Origin: Thiomicrorhabdus lithotrophica
GTDB taxonomy: Bacteria; Pseudomonadota; Gammaproteobacteria; Thiomicrospirales; Thiomicrospiraceae
Direction of reading: 5' to 3'
NCBI RefSeq assembly: GCF_029201445.1
Contig: NZ_CP102381.1
Span: 930,001-994,000 of the forward strand
DNA length: 64,000 nt
Positions 34,804-44,840 of this stretch are shown one piece after another. The notes under the pieces were generated by a model, which ran no database searches, was not told the origin of the DNA, and saw nothing but the letters and a program-made list of their open reading frames with translations. Position numbers and translations under genes: made by a program. Position 1 is the stretch's first letter; every line of letters starts with the position of its first letter.

Positions 34804-35850
34804 TTAAGGTAAATCTTGGTAATGGGCGCATTGATTGCGCCCATTTTTTTTAGCAAAATAGAGCGCCTTATCGGCCGATTTTATGGAGGCTTCCATAATG
34901 GATTCAACTTCAAATGTTTCCATTTCATTTTTATCAAGGGTTTGAATTCCAAAGCTAGACGTAACAGTTTGGTTAGTCCATGGGTGGCGTTCAATCGCTT
35001 TACGAATGTTTTCGGTTAAATATTTAGCCCCCGATTTCTCTGTGTCGGGCAAAATAATTACAAACTCTTCACCACCATAGCGAGCAATCAAATCACTACG
35101 ACGAGTTCGTTCTGTCAAAATTTGAGCAATATCTCTTAATACATCGTCTCCAGCGGAATGACCATAGGTGTCATTAATCGATTTAAAGTTGTCAATATCT
35201 AATAAGATAAGTGAAATGCTTTGATTATGACGTTTTGCCAAGTGAAACAATTGAGTAAATTCTGTTTCAAAATGACGTCGATTATAGAGTTGAGTCAGAG
35301 AGTCTTTAATGGAAATTTCTTTAAGTTGTTCATTGGCTTGTATTAACAATTTTTCACTGTTATTACGGGAGATTTCAGTGCCTAGCCAAGACCCCATTAA
35401 TTGAAGAGCATCGATATCAACAGGTTGGAATTTTCTATTTAAAGGTGTTGGGCTAGAAAAATTAAACGTGCCATAAACCTTTCCATCCACATAGACAGGT
35501 GTACCTATATAAGCTTCGAGTTTTTGATCCAGGTATGCAGGGTGGTTATTTATCTCAGATTCTTTTACATGTTCATAAGCAACTGGACCATCAGCTGCTA
35601 TAGCTAAACTACAGAAAGTACGTTCTAAATCAAACTCGGTACCGTTTGGGAGAACAATATCTTCTGGTGTGACATTAAGAACCACTTCGTAATTATTGTC
35701 GTTAATTTTGGATAAGATGCCAATATCTAAGTTAAAGCGTTCACAAGCTAGTTCGAGAAGGCGGGTTACTTGAAACTCAAAACCTTTATCATGTTCACTG
35801 GTTATTTCATAAAGGGTTCTAATAACTTTTTCACTTTCGCTGATATGCAT
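34804..35850 (-). CDS. GAF-GGDEF diguanylate cyclase
   Basis: A 348-residue cytosolic protein with a GAF domain (about 15-165, ending DIDALQLMGSWLG) and a GGDEF domain (about 180-345). The active-site loop is RYGGEEF, and the inhibitory I-site RRSD lies five residues before it, so both synthesis and product inhibition of c-di-GMP are expected. The metal-binding Asp is in LILLDIDNFKSINDTYGH. It is convergent with rhlE. Confidence 0.92.
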   Translation of the reverse strand: MHISESEKVIRTLYEITSEHDKGFEFQVTRLLELACERFNLDIGILSKINDNNYEVVLNVTPEDIVLPNGTEFDLERTFCSLAIAADGPVAYEHVKESEINNHPAYLDQKLEAYIGTPVYVDGKVYGTFNFSSPTPLNRKFQPVDIDALQLMGSWLGTEISRNNSEKLLIQANEQLKEISIKDSLTQLYNRRHFETEFTQLFHLAKRHNQSISLILLDIDNFKSINDTYGHSAGDDVLRDIAQILTERTRRSDLIARYGGEEFVIILPDTEKSGAKYLTENIRKAIERHPWTNQTVTSSFGIQTLDKNEMETFEVESIMEASIKSADKALYFAKKNGRNQCAHYQDLP

Positions 35851-36073
35851 AAATTAAGCCTAAACTATAAAAACGGTTATATTATGTCAGTATCTTATAA
35901 AAAAATCCTTAAATTTTACGTAATATTTACCTATAGATAGATTAACAATATCAAGCTTATTGAACAAAGAGCTTCTAAATTTACAGATGAATTTTTTTAA
36001 CTTTCAATGATGAAAACGGTATGATACGAGAACTTTATTCAGCTGTTTTTAATATTTTTGGGAAATTAGTTTA

Positions 36074-36406
36074 ATGCAGAACATAGAAACTTTAGAAGCG
36101 TTAGACGTTTTAAAACAGTCAGAAGATGCTTTATTGATTTTATTTGGTGGGCAAAACTGTAATGTTTGTCATGTTATTAAGCCCCAAATTGTAGAGTTGG
36201 TAGAAGCGCAGTATCCCAAAATTAAAATGGTTTATGTGGATTGTCATGTCACTACAGAGGTTTGTTCGCAGAATGGCGTTTTGAGCTTACCTACATTGCA
36301 GGTGTTTTTTACAGGGCAACGCTTCATTGAAGAGGTAAGAACCTTTAGTTTGCAGAAAGTGATGCAAGATATCGCTAGACCATATTCAATGGTTTTCTCA
36401 GTTTAG
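36074..36406 (+). CDS. Thioredoxin-family protein with CNVC active site
   Basis: A 110-residue single-domain thioredoxin fold with no signal peptide. The redox motif is GGQNCNVCHVIKPQI (CNVC instead of CGPC). The cis-Pro strand is GVLSLPTLQVFFTGQ, and two additional cysteines (in VDCHVTTEVCSQ) lie mid-protein. It may be a specialised reductase; partner unknown. It stands alone, divergent from a diguanylate cyclase gene. Confidence 0.8.
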   Translation: MQNIETLEALDVLKQSEDALLILFGGQNCNVCHVIKPQIVELVEAQYPKIKMVYVDCHVTTEVCSQNGVLSLPTLQVFFTGQRFIEEVRTFSLQKVMQDIARPYSMVFSV

Positions 36407-36568
36407 GCTTTCCAAAGCAGGTTATTTCTGTGTTAAAGAAGTGTTCATTTACTTACAGTAAACTTCACGCTTCTTTGTCTTGCACTAATTCATTTTTGAA
36501 AGCCTAAGAGAATCTATTCGTTTTTAATTCATACGGTAAACTCTTTCGTTTGTATAAAGAAACTGTTA

Positions 36569-37444
36569 CTAACGTTTTCCGTCGCCACCTGCTTTAATCA
36601 ATAAAAAATCTAACCAGCTGGTTGGCAATATACGTTTTAAATAGGCAAATACAATGGTTGGAACCGTCACTCGGTAACGGATTTTAGCTTTGTCATGTTG
36701 TAAGGCATGAATGACACACTTGGTCACAGCTTCTGGCCCCAAAGTAAATGGCGCGCTTGGGCCAACCGTTTCTAATCGGCTTACCATCGCTTGGTATTTC
36801 TCTTTGTGAGCACTATCGTCTATTGAGATCCAACGCTTAAATTGCGCAAAGGCATTTTTTCTAAAGTCAGAAAGAATTGGGCCAGGTTCAATTAAACTTA
36901 CTTGTATATTATCCTGCTTGATTTCTAACCTTAAAGTATCAGCAAAACCCTCAATCGCAAATTTACTCGCATTGTATGCACCGCGATATTGCATAGCTGC
37001 AAAGCCTAAAATTGAGCTGTTATAGAGGATTTTTCCATAACCTTGTTTACGCATAATCTTAACAACGGCATTGGTTAGTTCTTGCGTACCAAAAACATTA
37101 GTTTGAAATTGGTATTCCATGGCTTCTCTGCTCAAATCCTCAACAGCGCCAGGTAATCCAAAAGCACCATTATTAAAGAGAGCATCAATTTTTCCATTGG
37201 TTTCTAGTAATACCTGCTTTAAAGCAAACTCAATCGATTGGCTGTTGGCTAAATCTAGTTGAATGCAGGTAATACCTTCACTTTTAATACGTGTGACATC
37301 GTCTTGCTGTCTACAAGTTGCAATCACTTTATATCCCATTTCATGGAGTTGTTTGGCACACTGATAACCAATACCAGTTGAACAGCCTGTAATAAGGATG
37401 TTTGCAGGAGGCAATATTTTAGTGAGAGGTAGAGATTGATTCAT
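36569..37444 (-). CDS. Short-chain dehydrogenase/reductase
   Basis: A 291-residue SDR enzyme. The cofactor motif is ILITGCSTGIGYQCAKQL (TGxxxGIG); NNGAFG supplies the structural motif and the catalytic triad is Ser in NSSILGF with Y..ASK in YNASKFAIEGFADTL. The IEPGPILSDF strand is typical of classical SDRs related to YdfG or retinol-dehydrogenase types. Substrate unknown. It lies alone between convergent and tandem genes. Confidence 0.88.
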   Translation of the reverse strand: MNQSLPLTKILPPANILITGCSTGIGYQCAKQLHEMGYKVIATCRQQDDVTRIKSEGITCIQLDLANSQSIEFALKQVLLETNGKIDALFNNGAFGLPGAVEDLSREAMEYQFQTNVFGTQELTNAVVKIMRKQGYGKILYNSSILGFAAMQYRGAYNASKFAIEGFADTLRLEIKQDNIQVSLIEPGPILSDFRKNAFAQFKRWISIDDSAHKEKYQAMVSRLETVGPSAPFTLGPEAVTKCVIHALQHDKAKIRYRVTVPTIVFAYLKRILPTSWLDFLLIKAGGDGKR

Positions 37445-37612
37445 TTAGGGTTCCAGTAATCGTTTAGATTTAGATTAGTTTGATTATAGGAGATTTAGAT
37501 TAACTAAAGTAGGGCTTAAATGATTGAGTAGGATGAAATGGAGGATTAAAGTAAATAGATACCGCTTAGAGGTAGCGGTATCCAATTATAAACAAGAAAT
37601 AATTTTTTGGTT

Positions 37613-37987
37613 TTAACCTTCTTGCTTCGCTTGGGCTTCTGCAAGATCAGCATGCACTTTGTTCATGTCTAATTCTAGAAGTTGACCAATACCTTCTTCT
37701 AGCGCATTTCCTGGGATAGCACCAGGATTTGAGAATACGACAATTTTTTCACGCATGAAAACAAGTGTAGGGATAGAGCGTACTTGGAACATTCCAGCAA
37801 GTTCTTCCTCTTCTTCAACATTTACTTTGCAAAATGCGATATCAGGGTACTTTTCAGAGATTTCTTCAAAGACAGGACCAAATTGCTTACAAGGACCACA
37901 CCACTCAGCCCAGAAATCGAAAATTACGATGTCATTATTTGCGATGGTTTCTTCAAATTGTTCAGTTTTTAAGTTAATAACTGCCAT
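37613..37987 (-). CDS. Thioredoxin
   Basis: A 124-residue thioredoxin starting MAVINLKTEQF at 37987, with AAAGGA upstream; the longer frame from 38041 overlaps fumC and is not supported. Active site FWAEWCGPCKQFGPV and cis-Pro RSIPTLVFM are intact. The C-terminal helix is extended (VHADLAEAQAKQEG). It follows fumC after 34 bases on the same strand and is probably co-transcribed. Confidence 0.9.
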   Translation of the reverse strand: MAVINLKTEQFEETIANNDIVIFDFWAEWCGPCKQFGPVFEEISEKYPDIAFCKVNVEEEEELAGMFQVRSIPTLVFMREKIVVFSNPGAIPGNALEEGIGQLLELDMNKVHADLAEAQAKQEG

Positions 37988-38021
37988 GAGTATTCCTTTT
38001 TTATGAATTCGTGAAAATGGA

Positions 38022-39425
38022 TTAAATTGAAGGGTTTCCACCTTCGGTTAATAATGATGGGCTTAAATACTGTTTTAGAGTAGCTTCGTCTAATTCAGTC
38101 ATTTCTAAAGCAACGTCTAATACTGGTCGGCCTGAAGCGTAAGCTTCTTTAGCGATAGCCGCGCCTTTCTCATATCCAACTACAGTATTAAGCGCGGTGA
38201 CTAAAATAGGATTGACACCTAAGGCTTTTTGAATATGTTCATTATTAACAGTAAACCCTTTGATAGCAAGGTCAGCTAATTGTATGGATGCGTTTGAAGC
38301 AATCTCAATGCTTTGCAATAAATTGTGAGCAACCATAGGGAACATCACATTTAACTGGAAGTTACCCGATTGAGCACCAACGGTAATCGCGGTGTGATTT
38401 CCCATGATTTGGGCAGCAACCATAGCAACTGCTTCAGGGATTACAGGGTTTACTTTACCAGGCATAATTGAGCTTCCTGGTTGAAGGGCGGGCAATTGAA
38501 TTTCACCTAAACCAGCTAGAGGACCTGAGTTCATCCAACGTAAATCATTGGCAATTTTCATTAAGCTAGCTGCAATGACATTTAATTGACCACTTAATTC
38601 TAAAGCTGTGTCTTGAGAGCTTAAACCAATGTATAGGTTATCCATCTGTTCAAAATCAATTGCAGTAATCGTTGATAAGTTTGCTGCGACTAATCGACCA
38701 AATTCTGGATCCGCATTTATACCAGTTCCAACGGCTGTTCCACCTTGTGGCAGTTTTTGAATGCGTTTTTGAGTCTCTTTTAAACGTGCAATATTGTCGG
38801 TAATTTGTGCTTTCCAAGCGCCCATTTCTTGGCTTAGTTTAATTGGCATCGCATCCATTAAATGCGTGCGTCCAGTTTTAACCACATCGGCAAGTTCTTG
38901 CTGGCGATCAGAAATAACTACAGCTAAATGTTGTAATGCAGGTATTAGGTTCTCTTCCACCGCAATCGATGCCGCAACGTGTATTGCAGTTGGAATGACA
39001 TCATTTGAGCTTTGGCTCATGTTTAGGTCGTCATTAGGATGAACATCAACGCCTGTTAGCTGTTTAGTAAGCGTTGCTAAAACCTCATTAGCATTCATGT
39101 TGGTGCTGGTTCCAGAACCTGTTTGAAAGATATCGATAGGAAAATGGTCGTAAAAATCACCTTGAATCACTTCTTTGGCAGCCGTTTGTATCGCATCCGC
39201 TTTTTCATGGCTTAGCAAACCTAACTCTTTATTACTGTCTGAACAGGCAAACTTTACATAACAAAGTGCTTGAATAAAAGCTTTTGGCATAGGAATTCCA
39301 CTAATAGGAAAGTTGTTGATAGCACGCTGGGTTTGAGCACCATATAAAGCCTGGCTAGGAACTTCTAGGCTACCCATGCTGTCTTTTTCGATACGAGTTT
39401 CGGTTGATGATATTTGGTGAGACAT
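38022..39425 (-). CDS. fumC: Fumarate hydratase class II
   Basis: A 467-residue iron-independent fumarase of the TCA cycle. The signature GSSIMPGKVNPVIPEA is present, along with GSGTSTNMNANEVLA, SQSSNDVIPTAIHVA and TGRTHLMDAMPIKLSQE. Length and motifs match E. coli FumC. Downstream thioredoxin on the same strand suggests a redox-linked operon. Confidence 0.96.
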   Translation of the reverse strand: MSHQISSTETRIEKDSMGSLEVPSQALYGAQTQRAINNFPISGIPMPKAFIQALCYVKFACSDSNKELGLLSHEKADAIQTAAKEVIQGDFYDHFPIDIFQTGSGTSTNMNANEVLATLTKQLTGVDVHPNDDLNMSQSSNDVIPTAIHVAASIAVEENLIPALQHLAVVISDRQQELADVVKTGRTHLMDAMPIKLSQEMGAWKAQITDNIARLKETQKRIQKLPQGGTAVGTGINADPEFGRLVAANLSTITAIDFEQMDNLYIGLSSQDTALELSGQLNVIAASLMKIANDLRWMNSGPLAGLGEIQLPALQPGSSIMPGKVNPVIPEAVAMVAAQIMGNHTAITVGAQSGNFQLNVMFPMVAHNLLQSIEIASNASIQLADLAIKGFTVNNEHIQKALGVNPILVTALNTVVGYEKGAAIAKEAYASGRPVLDVALEMTELDEATLKQYLSPSLLTEGGNPSI

Positions 39426-39611
39426 AGTTATTGATTCTTTTTGGTTATATTCCTATTTTAACGTTAGAGCATTTGGCAAATTACGCAAAATTTATAGGAT
39501 TGAAGTGCTGAATAAGTTTATTCATGGTTAAATAAACTCAGACAAAATAATGCCGTGTATTTTACGCATTTTTGAAACAAAAATATAGAGCCTGAACTAA
39601 GTGAAGAGAAA

Positions 39612-41732
39612 ATGAGTATTCCCCAAGCGCTATTAGAAAATGCAATGTTTCATCAGAATCTTTGGTGGTCTTACGCCAAAGAGGGAGGTTTAGAGGTATT
39701 AAATTTATCAGAAGGCCTTCAGCACTACTTGGGGCCAGCTGTTGTTGTGCTTGAAGATATTATGGGAGATTATGAAACGGCATTATTAAGACTTAAAATC
39801 GAAGAAGCTCTCAAAGACGAAAATGCCATTAGTTCTGAATTTGATATGCGTTTTAATGCGAGTTATGAAACTTTAAAGGGTAAACGTTCATTTCAACATC
39901 AGTTAAGAGTTCTACAAGTTGATGGTGAAAGAATAGTTTGGGCAAACTGTATTGATGTTTCTGAAATGGTCGCTTTAGAACGTGAAATGGTTGATGCGCA
40001 GGGAAGAATGACCTTGACGAATATGTATGATCGTCAACAAGCTTTAGAAGAACGCAATACTTTTATTACTAACTCATACAATAAACAGTCACGTTTTTTG
40101 GCGTTATTAAGTCATGAGTTACGTTCTCCTTTGCTTGGAATCAGCAGTCTTGTAAAGCGTCTACGATTAGGTTCTGATGTTTCGCCAGAAGTTTCTAGCA
40201 TGTTAAAAACGATTGCGATGACTGCTGAACAATCAACCTATCTTGTTAATGATATTTTGACTTACTCACAAACGGAGTATGACGGAATTACTCTTCACCC
40301 TGCAGAGGTTTCGCTACCAGAGCTCTTAGAAAGTGTCAAACAATTAACTAAATCGATTGCTTCAGACAAAAATCTAATTATCTCTTTGGTTTACTTAGGA
40401 GAGCATCAATATGTACTTGCTGATGGGGTACGTTTGACCCAAATTCTGATTAACTTAATTGTAAATGGAATTAAGTTTACTCAGTACGGAGGCGTGAACA
40501 TTGAAGTTAGTGAGACTAAAAAGGATTATTTTCTGTTTAAAATTACCGATTCTGGAGAGGGAATAAATAACGAAAGGCTGCAGCAAATATTTGAACCTTT
40601 TGCTCAATTGGAAACGGATGAAGGGAGATACACAAACAATACCCGTTACTTAGGTGCCGGATTAGGCTTGTTTGTTGTGAAACAGCTTGTTGAGCTAATG
40701 GGGGGCGAAATTAAAGTCGCCTCCGAAGTTGGTGTCGGAACCACCTTTACATTTGAACTAAAGCTAGAGTGTTTAGATAAAAACAGACTAGCAGCCTCTG
40801 TTTCAGAGGGTGTTACTAAGTTAGTTGTATTGCAAAAAGAGCCTTGCTTAAAGAGTAGTACTCAAATAGGAACTGTTTCAGTTAACAGTGAAACCGCAAC
40901 ACAAAATCTCTGTCTTGACCCTTTAAAAATATTGATTGCTGATGACTCTAAAATAAACCGAATGGTTTTAGCGGGTTATCTAGCTGATCTACAATGTGAA
41001 GTGGTTGAAGCAAAAGATGGTAGAGAGGCCTGGGAATTATTTAAGGCACAAAAGTTTGATTATGTATTGTTAGATATTCAAATGCCTTTTATAGATGGCG
41101 TTGAAGTAAGTAAAAGAATTAGAGATCTTTACAATCAAGGTAAAGCGCCTAGCCTGAAAGGTGTGTTTGCTATTACAGCTGGAGGTGATGCTTCAGGATT
41201 TATAACTGAAGAAGAACGACATGATACGCTTGGTTTTGATGAGTGGTTGGTTAAGCCTGTGAGTAAAAATCAAATTGTGAAATTACTTCAAAAAGATTAT
41301 CGGGCTTCTGATGAGCAGAAAGATATAAAGCTTGAAGTTGAGAATAAAAAAATTAACTATGATTCAAAACAAAAAGATGAGCGTGATGATTTGGCTTCAA
41401 TTGATGATGTTCCAAAACAATTTCATCATTTATTTGAATCTTTTGTTGTTGAAATGACTTCAGGGTTGAAAGAGTTAAATGAATTAAATTTATTGAATAA
41501 TCGAGAAAAAATTAAAAAAACAGCACATTATTTAAAAGGGAATTGTATGTTGTTTCAGTTAACAGGCCTGGTCAAGTTATTTAAATCAATCGAAATGATT
41601 CAAGAAATGAACACAAACAAAGTGGCCAGCAATTTATCAAGATTTGAAGAAACTAAAAATGTTTTACAAAAACTCATTTTAAATGTGAAAAATCTTGAGA
41701 AGTCTGGCTCAATTAGTCATAATAAGCAATAG
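39612..41732 (+). CDS. Hybrid sensor histidine kinase (PAS-like, HisKA, HATPase, REC, Hpt)
   Basis: A 706-residue phosphorelay kinase without obvious membrane helices, so probably cytosolic. An N-terminal PAS-like region (about 1-125) is followed by a short coiled coil. The HisKA motif LLSHELRSPLLGISS has His168. The ATPase boxes are NLIVNGIKFTQ, DSGEGI and GAGLGLFVVKQLV. The receiver has Asp488 in DYVLLDIQMPFIDG, and the C-terminal Hpt has His639 in TAHYLKGN. The NarL-type regulator 57 bases downstream is the obvious output partner, as in BvgAS/EvgAS-type systems. The signal is unknown. Confidence 0.92.
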   Translation: MSIPQALLENAMFHQNLWWSYAKEGGLEVLNLSEGLQHYLGPAVVVLEDIMGDYETALLRLKIEEALKDENAISSEFDMRFNASYETLKGKRSFQHQLRVLQVDGERIVWANCIDVSEMVALEREMVDAQGRMTLTNMYDRQQALEERNTFITNSYNKQSRFLALLSHELRSPLLGISSLVKRLRLGSDVSPEVSSMLKTIAMTAEQSTYLVNDILTYSQTEYDGITLHPAEVSLPELLESVKQLTKSIASDKNLIISLVYLGEHQYVLADGVRLTQILINLIVNGIKFTQYGGVNIEVSETKKDYFLFKITDSGEGINNERLQQIFEPFAQLETDEGRYTNNTRYLGAGLGLFVVKQLVELMGGEIKVASEVGVGTTFTFELKLECLDKNRLAASVSEGVTKLVVLQKEPCLKSSTQIGTVSVNSETATQNLCLDPLKILIADDSKINRMVLAGYLADLQCEVVEAKDGREAWELFKAQKFDYVLLDIQMPFIDGVEVSKRIRDLYNQGKAPSLKGVFAITAGGDASGFITEEERHDTLGFDEWLVKPVSKNQIVKLLQKDYRASDEQKDIKLEVENKKINYDSKQKDERDDLASIDDVPKQFHHLFESFVVEMTSGLKELNELNLLNNREKIKKTAHYLKGNCMLFQLTGLVKLFKSIEMIQEMNTNKVASNLSRFEETKNVLQKLILNVKNLEKSGSISHNKQ

Positions 41733-41789
41733 TGTAAAATAAATAATCCTTATATTCTAAGTAAAATTAACAGGTTAGGTAGAGACGAT

Positions 41790-42437
41790 ATGTCTGAAAA
41801 AATTAGTATTTTATTAGCAGAAGATCATGCCTTGGTTAGAGCTGGCTTCAAATCAATTATTGAAGGTGAAGCTGACTTTGAGGTTGTGGCTGAAGCTGAA
41901 GATGGTTTGGAATGTTTAGAACTTATTCGAGCTAAGACACCTGATGTTGTTCTACTTGATTTATCGATGCCTAAACTGAGTGGTGTAAATGCGATTACTC
42001 ATATTCAAAAACGTTATTCAGATACAAAGGTAATTGTATTGACGGCAGCCGAAACGGTGAATGTATGGCGTGAGGTACTGGATATGGGAATTGATGGAAT
42101 TGCAATGAAGTCAATATCTCCAAAAGAGTTAGTTTCTGGAATTAGACAAGTCGTTAAGGGTGAAACTTTTATTCACTCTGAAATACAACCAATTTTAGAA
42201 GCGGATGGCGGTTTATCTAATAAACGTTTATCAGTGCGTGAAAAGCAAGTTGTTAAATTGGTTGCTGAAGGCTTCAAAACTAAAGACATTGCAGAGAAGT
42301 TAGAGATTAGTGACCGTACCGTTTCTAAGCATCGTGAAAACCTAATGACTAAGATGGGCATGACCTCAACAGCTGAGTTAACTAACTATGCCAATGAATC
42401 AGGTCTAACTAAAGTTGGTTTAGAAGAGATTGAATAG
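41790..42437 (+). CDS. NarL/FixJ-family response regulator
   Basis: A 215-residue regulator. The receiver has ILLAEDHALVRAGFKSIIE, phospho-acceptor Asp in VVLLDLSMPKLSG, and Thr in VIVLTAAETV. The LuxR-type helix-turn-helix is LSVREKQVVKLVAEGFKTKDIAEKLEISDRTVSKHRENLMTKMGM. It follows the hybrid kinase and likely receives phosphate from its Hpt domain. A strong terminator ends the two-gene unit. Confidence 0.93.
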   Translation: MSEKISILLAEDHALVRAGFKSIIEGEADFEVVAEAEDGLECLELIRAKTPDVVLLDLSMPKLSGVNAITHIQKRYSDTKVIVLTAAETVNVWREVLDMGIDGIAMKSISPKELVSGIRQVVKGETFIHSEIQPILEADGGLSNKRLSVREKQVVKLVAEGFKTKDIAEKLEISDRTVSKHRENLMTKMGMTSTAELTNYANESGLTKVGLEEIE

Positions 42438-42483
42438 TTCTTTTTAAGTTGTCTAAACTATTTTAGGTAACTAAATTGACTAT

Positions 42484-42511
42484 AAAAAAGGCGTTAAAAA
42501 CGCCTTTTTTT
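42484..42511. terminator. Intrinsic terminator after the response regulator
   Basis: AAAAAAGGCGTT / AACGCCTTTTTTT with loop AAA; symmetric, so it may also serve the convergent gene. Confidence 0.9.
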
Positions 42512-42544
42512 ATGTCTTAAAATTTACGTTTACTTTTATATCAA

Positions 42545-43243
42545 TCAATTATTTTCAATTTCATTTACAGGAGAAGGGTTAGCTGTTTCAGTTAAGCCAT
42601 CTGTTATGCCTAAGAATTGATTCTTAAAACTTTGCATGCCATCTTGTACGAGTTGGAAGGTTGTTGCGATATTGTCAGCAATATTTCCTTTTAAGACATC
42701 AAGATCACCAAGAATGCCTTTGGCTTCATCGAATCCTTGGTTGACTCCACCACCGACAACTTCCAAGAATTTATTGATTAATTCTTCACCTTCTAGTTCT
42801 GGGTGAGCCGCTTGAAATCCAGATATAAATGCAGTAGCACCCTCTACGATGCGTTTTGCGGTGTTTTCAGGTGTCCAGTAATCCATGCCGCCTTGTTCTT
42901 TTAGAGCTTCTTCAGTAATAGGCGCTGTTTGCGTTTCACCTTCTTCAGATTGTGGCATTTCAGCCATTAGCACTTCATTGATTTTTTCAATGGCAGCTTG
43001 AAAAGTTAACTTAAGAGAGTGGGTTTCTGCCGTTTGTCCATCACCAAATAAGTGTGCCACTAAACTTGCCTGACGTTCATTACGTATAGTCATTTGAGAC
43101 GCTTGAACTGAAACTTGTTCAGGCAGCTCTGGTTGGCCGTGTATACGTTTACCATTATTGTTTGGGTTTGCCTGTTCTGGCGCTAGGCCAGCTAGTTTTT
43201 GATAAGCTTGGATAGAGCCTAAATTTTTTGTATCAATAGCCAT
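42545..43243 (-). CDS. DUF5610-domain protein
   Basis: A 232-residue soluble protein. The N-terminal 60 residues are polar and probably disordered (PEQANPNNNGKRIHGQPELPEQ). The region about 110-210 carries the DUF5610-like pattern: DYWTPENTAKRIVEGATAFISGF, then VGGGVNQGFDEAKGILGDLDVLKGNIADNIATTFQLVQDGM. Function unknown; such proteins occur in motile gammaproteobacteria. No signal peptide. Confidence 0.7.
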   Translation of the reverse strand: MAIDTKNLGSIQAYQKLAGLAPEQANPNNNGKRIHGQPELPEQVSVQASQMTIRNERQASLVAHLFGDGQTAETHSLKLTFQAAIEKINEVLMAEMPQSEEGETQTAPITEEALKEQGGMDYWTPENTAKRIVEGATAFISGFQAAHPELEGEELINKFLEVVGGGVNQGFDEAKGILGDLDVLKGNIADNIATTFQLVQDGMQSFKNQFLGITDGLTETANPSPVNEIENN

Positions 43244-43496
43244 GATGTGTACCTTATTTTCTGGTCAAAATACTCTAGTTAACGACATGGTATATCGTTA
43301 GGTATTAAATAGGGTTTTGATAGGTTACAAACTTTTATATTATTTTATTACGCTCATTGTAGCAATCAAAACTCGAAATAGAGCTTGTAGATTTTGTAAC
43401 GGCTGTAAAAAGCAAAACTTAAGGTTTTTCATTTTTATGATTGATAATTTCAAGTGTAAGGCTATGAGAATTAAAGCAGAAAAGGCTGATTACTGG

Positions 43497-43502
43497 TATG
43501 AT
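43497..43502 (+). promoter_or_regulatory. Extended -10 promoter for prfB
   Basis: TGG-TATGAT is an extended -10 element with no recognisable -35. It lies 40 bases before the prfB ATG. Confidence 0.4.
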
Positions 43503-43542
43503 TTGCGATAATTTGAAAAGCGCAGCATATGGAATGAAACAG

Positions 43543-44638
43543 ATGGAATTAAACCCTATTTATAACAGAATTGAAGATTACCAGGCCCGTAGTGAAGTGC
43601 TTAGGGGGTATCTTTGACTACGATGTTAAGTCTGAACGTTTAGAAGAAGTTTCTAAAGAACTTGAAGATCCGAATATTTGGAATAAGCCTGAGCAAGCAC
43701 AAGCGCTTGGAAAAGAAAAATCGCAACTGGAAAATATTGTCTCAACGATAGATGATTTAACTTCGGGTACAGAAGCGTCTAAAGAGTTGTTAGAGATGGC
43801 TGAAATGGACTCTGACCAAGAGATGGTAGATGAAGTGGTCGTTGAGTTAGACCGTTTAGGCGAGCGTTTAGATAAGTTAGAATTTCAGAGAATGTTTTCT
43901 GGTGAAATGGATCCAAATAATGCCTATTTAGAGATTCAGTCAGGGTCGGGTGGAACAGAAGCTCAAGACTGGGCCAATATGCTTTTACGTATGTTTTTAC
44001 GTTGGTCAGATAGCCATGGTTTTAAGTCTGAAATTACTGAGATATCAGACGGTGATGTTGCTGGGATAAAAGGGGCGACTGTGCATATTCAAGGTGACTA
44101 TGCTTATGGTTGGTTAAGAACGGAGTTGGGTGTGCATCGTTTGGTGCGTAAATCCCCATTTGACTCTAACTCTAAACGACACACTTCTTTTGCTTCTGTT
44201 TTTGTCTCACCAGAAATTGATGATAGTTTTGAAATTGATATTAATCCTGCAGACTTACGAATTGACGTTTATCGCGCGAGCGGTGCGGGTGGTCAGCACG
44301 TTAACAAAACAGAGTCCGCGGTACGTATTACACACTTGCCAACCAATACGGTGACTCAGTGTCAAAATGGACGCTCTCAGCATCAAAACAAGGCCGAGGC
44401 CATGAAGCAGCTTCGTGCTAAATTGTATGAGTTAGAAATGTTAAGCCGAAATGCCGATAAGCAAGAGCTTGAAGATTCAAAGTCTGATATTGGTTGGGGA
44501 AGTCAGATACGTTCTTACGTATTAGATTCTGGACGCATTAAAGATTTAAGAACAGGTGTTGAAACCGGAAACACTCAAGCCGTACTTGATGGCGCTTTAG
44601 ACCAATTTATTGTAGCCAGTTTAAAGTCTGGTATATAA
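43543..44638 (+). CDS. prfB: Peptide chain release factor 2, with programmed +1 frameshift
   Basis: RF2 releases peptides at UGA and UAA. The first part (43543 to 43614) reads [24 protein letters not shown] and meets an in-frame TGA at 43615-43617. The slippery site AGG-GGG-TAT-CTT-TGA-C is identical to the classical prfB frameshift element, with the internal Shine-Dalgarno AGGGGG. After +1 slippage at CTT the frame continues [16 protein letters not shown] to 44638. The second part has the GGQ motif ([20 protein letters not shown]) and the SPF anticodon-like motif (RKSPFDSN). GGA at 43531 supports the ATG. lysS follows, as in E. coli. Confidence 0.97.
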
Positions 44639-44770
44639 ATTTTACCGTATTTCAAATTGCTAAAAGTTTGCCTTTAAATCACTTATTTAACTAGAGTTTA
44701 TTAGTGTAAAAGCTTAAAATAGCAGCAATTTAAAAATCCCATTTTTGGAATTCATTTAGAATTCAATTCT

Positions 44771-44782
44771 ACCAGGCCTGGT
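44771..44782. repeat. ACCAGGCCTGGT palindrome, copy 13
   Basis: Exact copy in the prfB-lysS gap, first of a close pair. Confidence 0.95.
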
Positions 44783-44794
44783 TATTTTAAAAAT

Positions 44795-44806
44795 ACCAGG
44801 CCTGGT
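44795..44806. repeat. ACCAGGCCTGGT palindrome, copy 14
   Basis: Exact copy 24 bases after the previous one, 34 bases before the lysS start. Because each copy is self-complementary, the pair can also pair with each other. Confidence 0.95.
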
Positions 44807-44840
44807 CGTTTGTTTCGTTAAGTTTTAAGAGAGAAAATTC

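Noticed and set aside
36434-36477. Imperfect inverted repeat after the CNVC thioredoxin gene
   Set aside because: Arms AAAGAAG/CTTCTTT are weak and interrupted, with no T run; not convincing as a terminator.
43317-43511. 64-codon open frame upstream of prfB
   Set aside because: No ribosome site or family features, and it overlaps the apparent prfB promoter.
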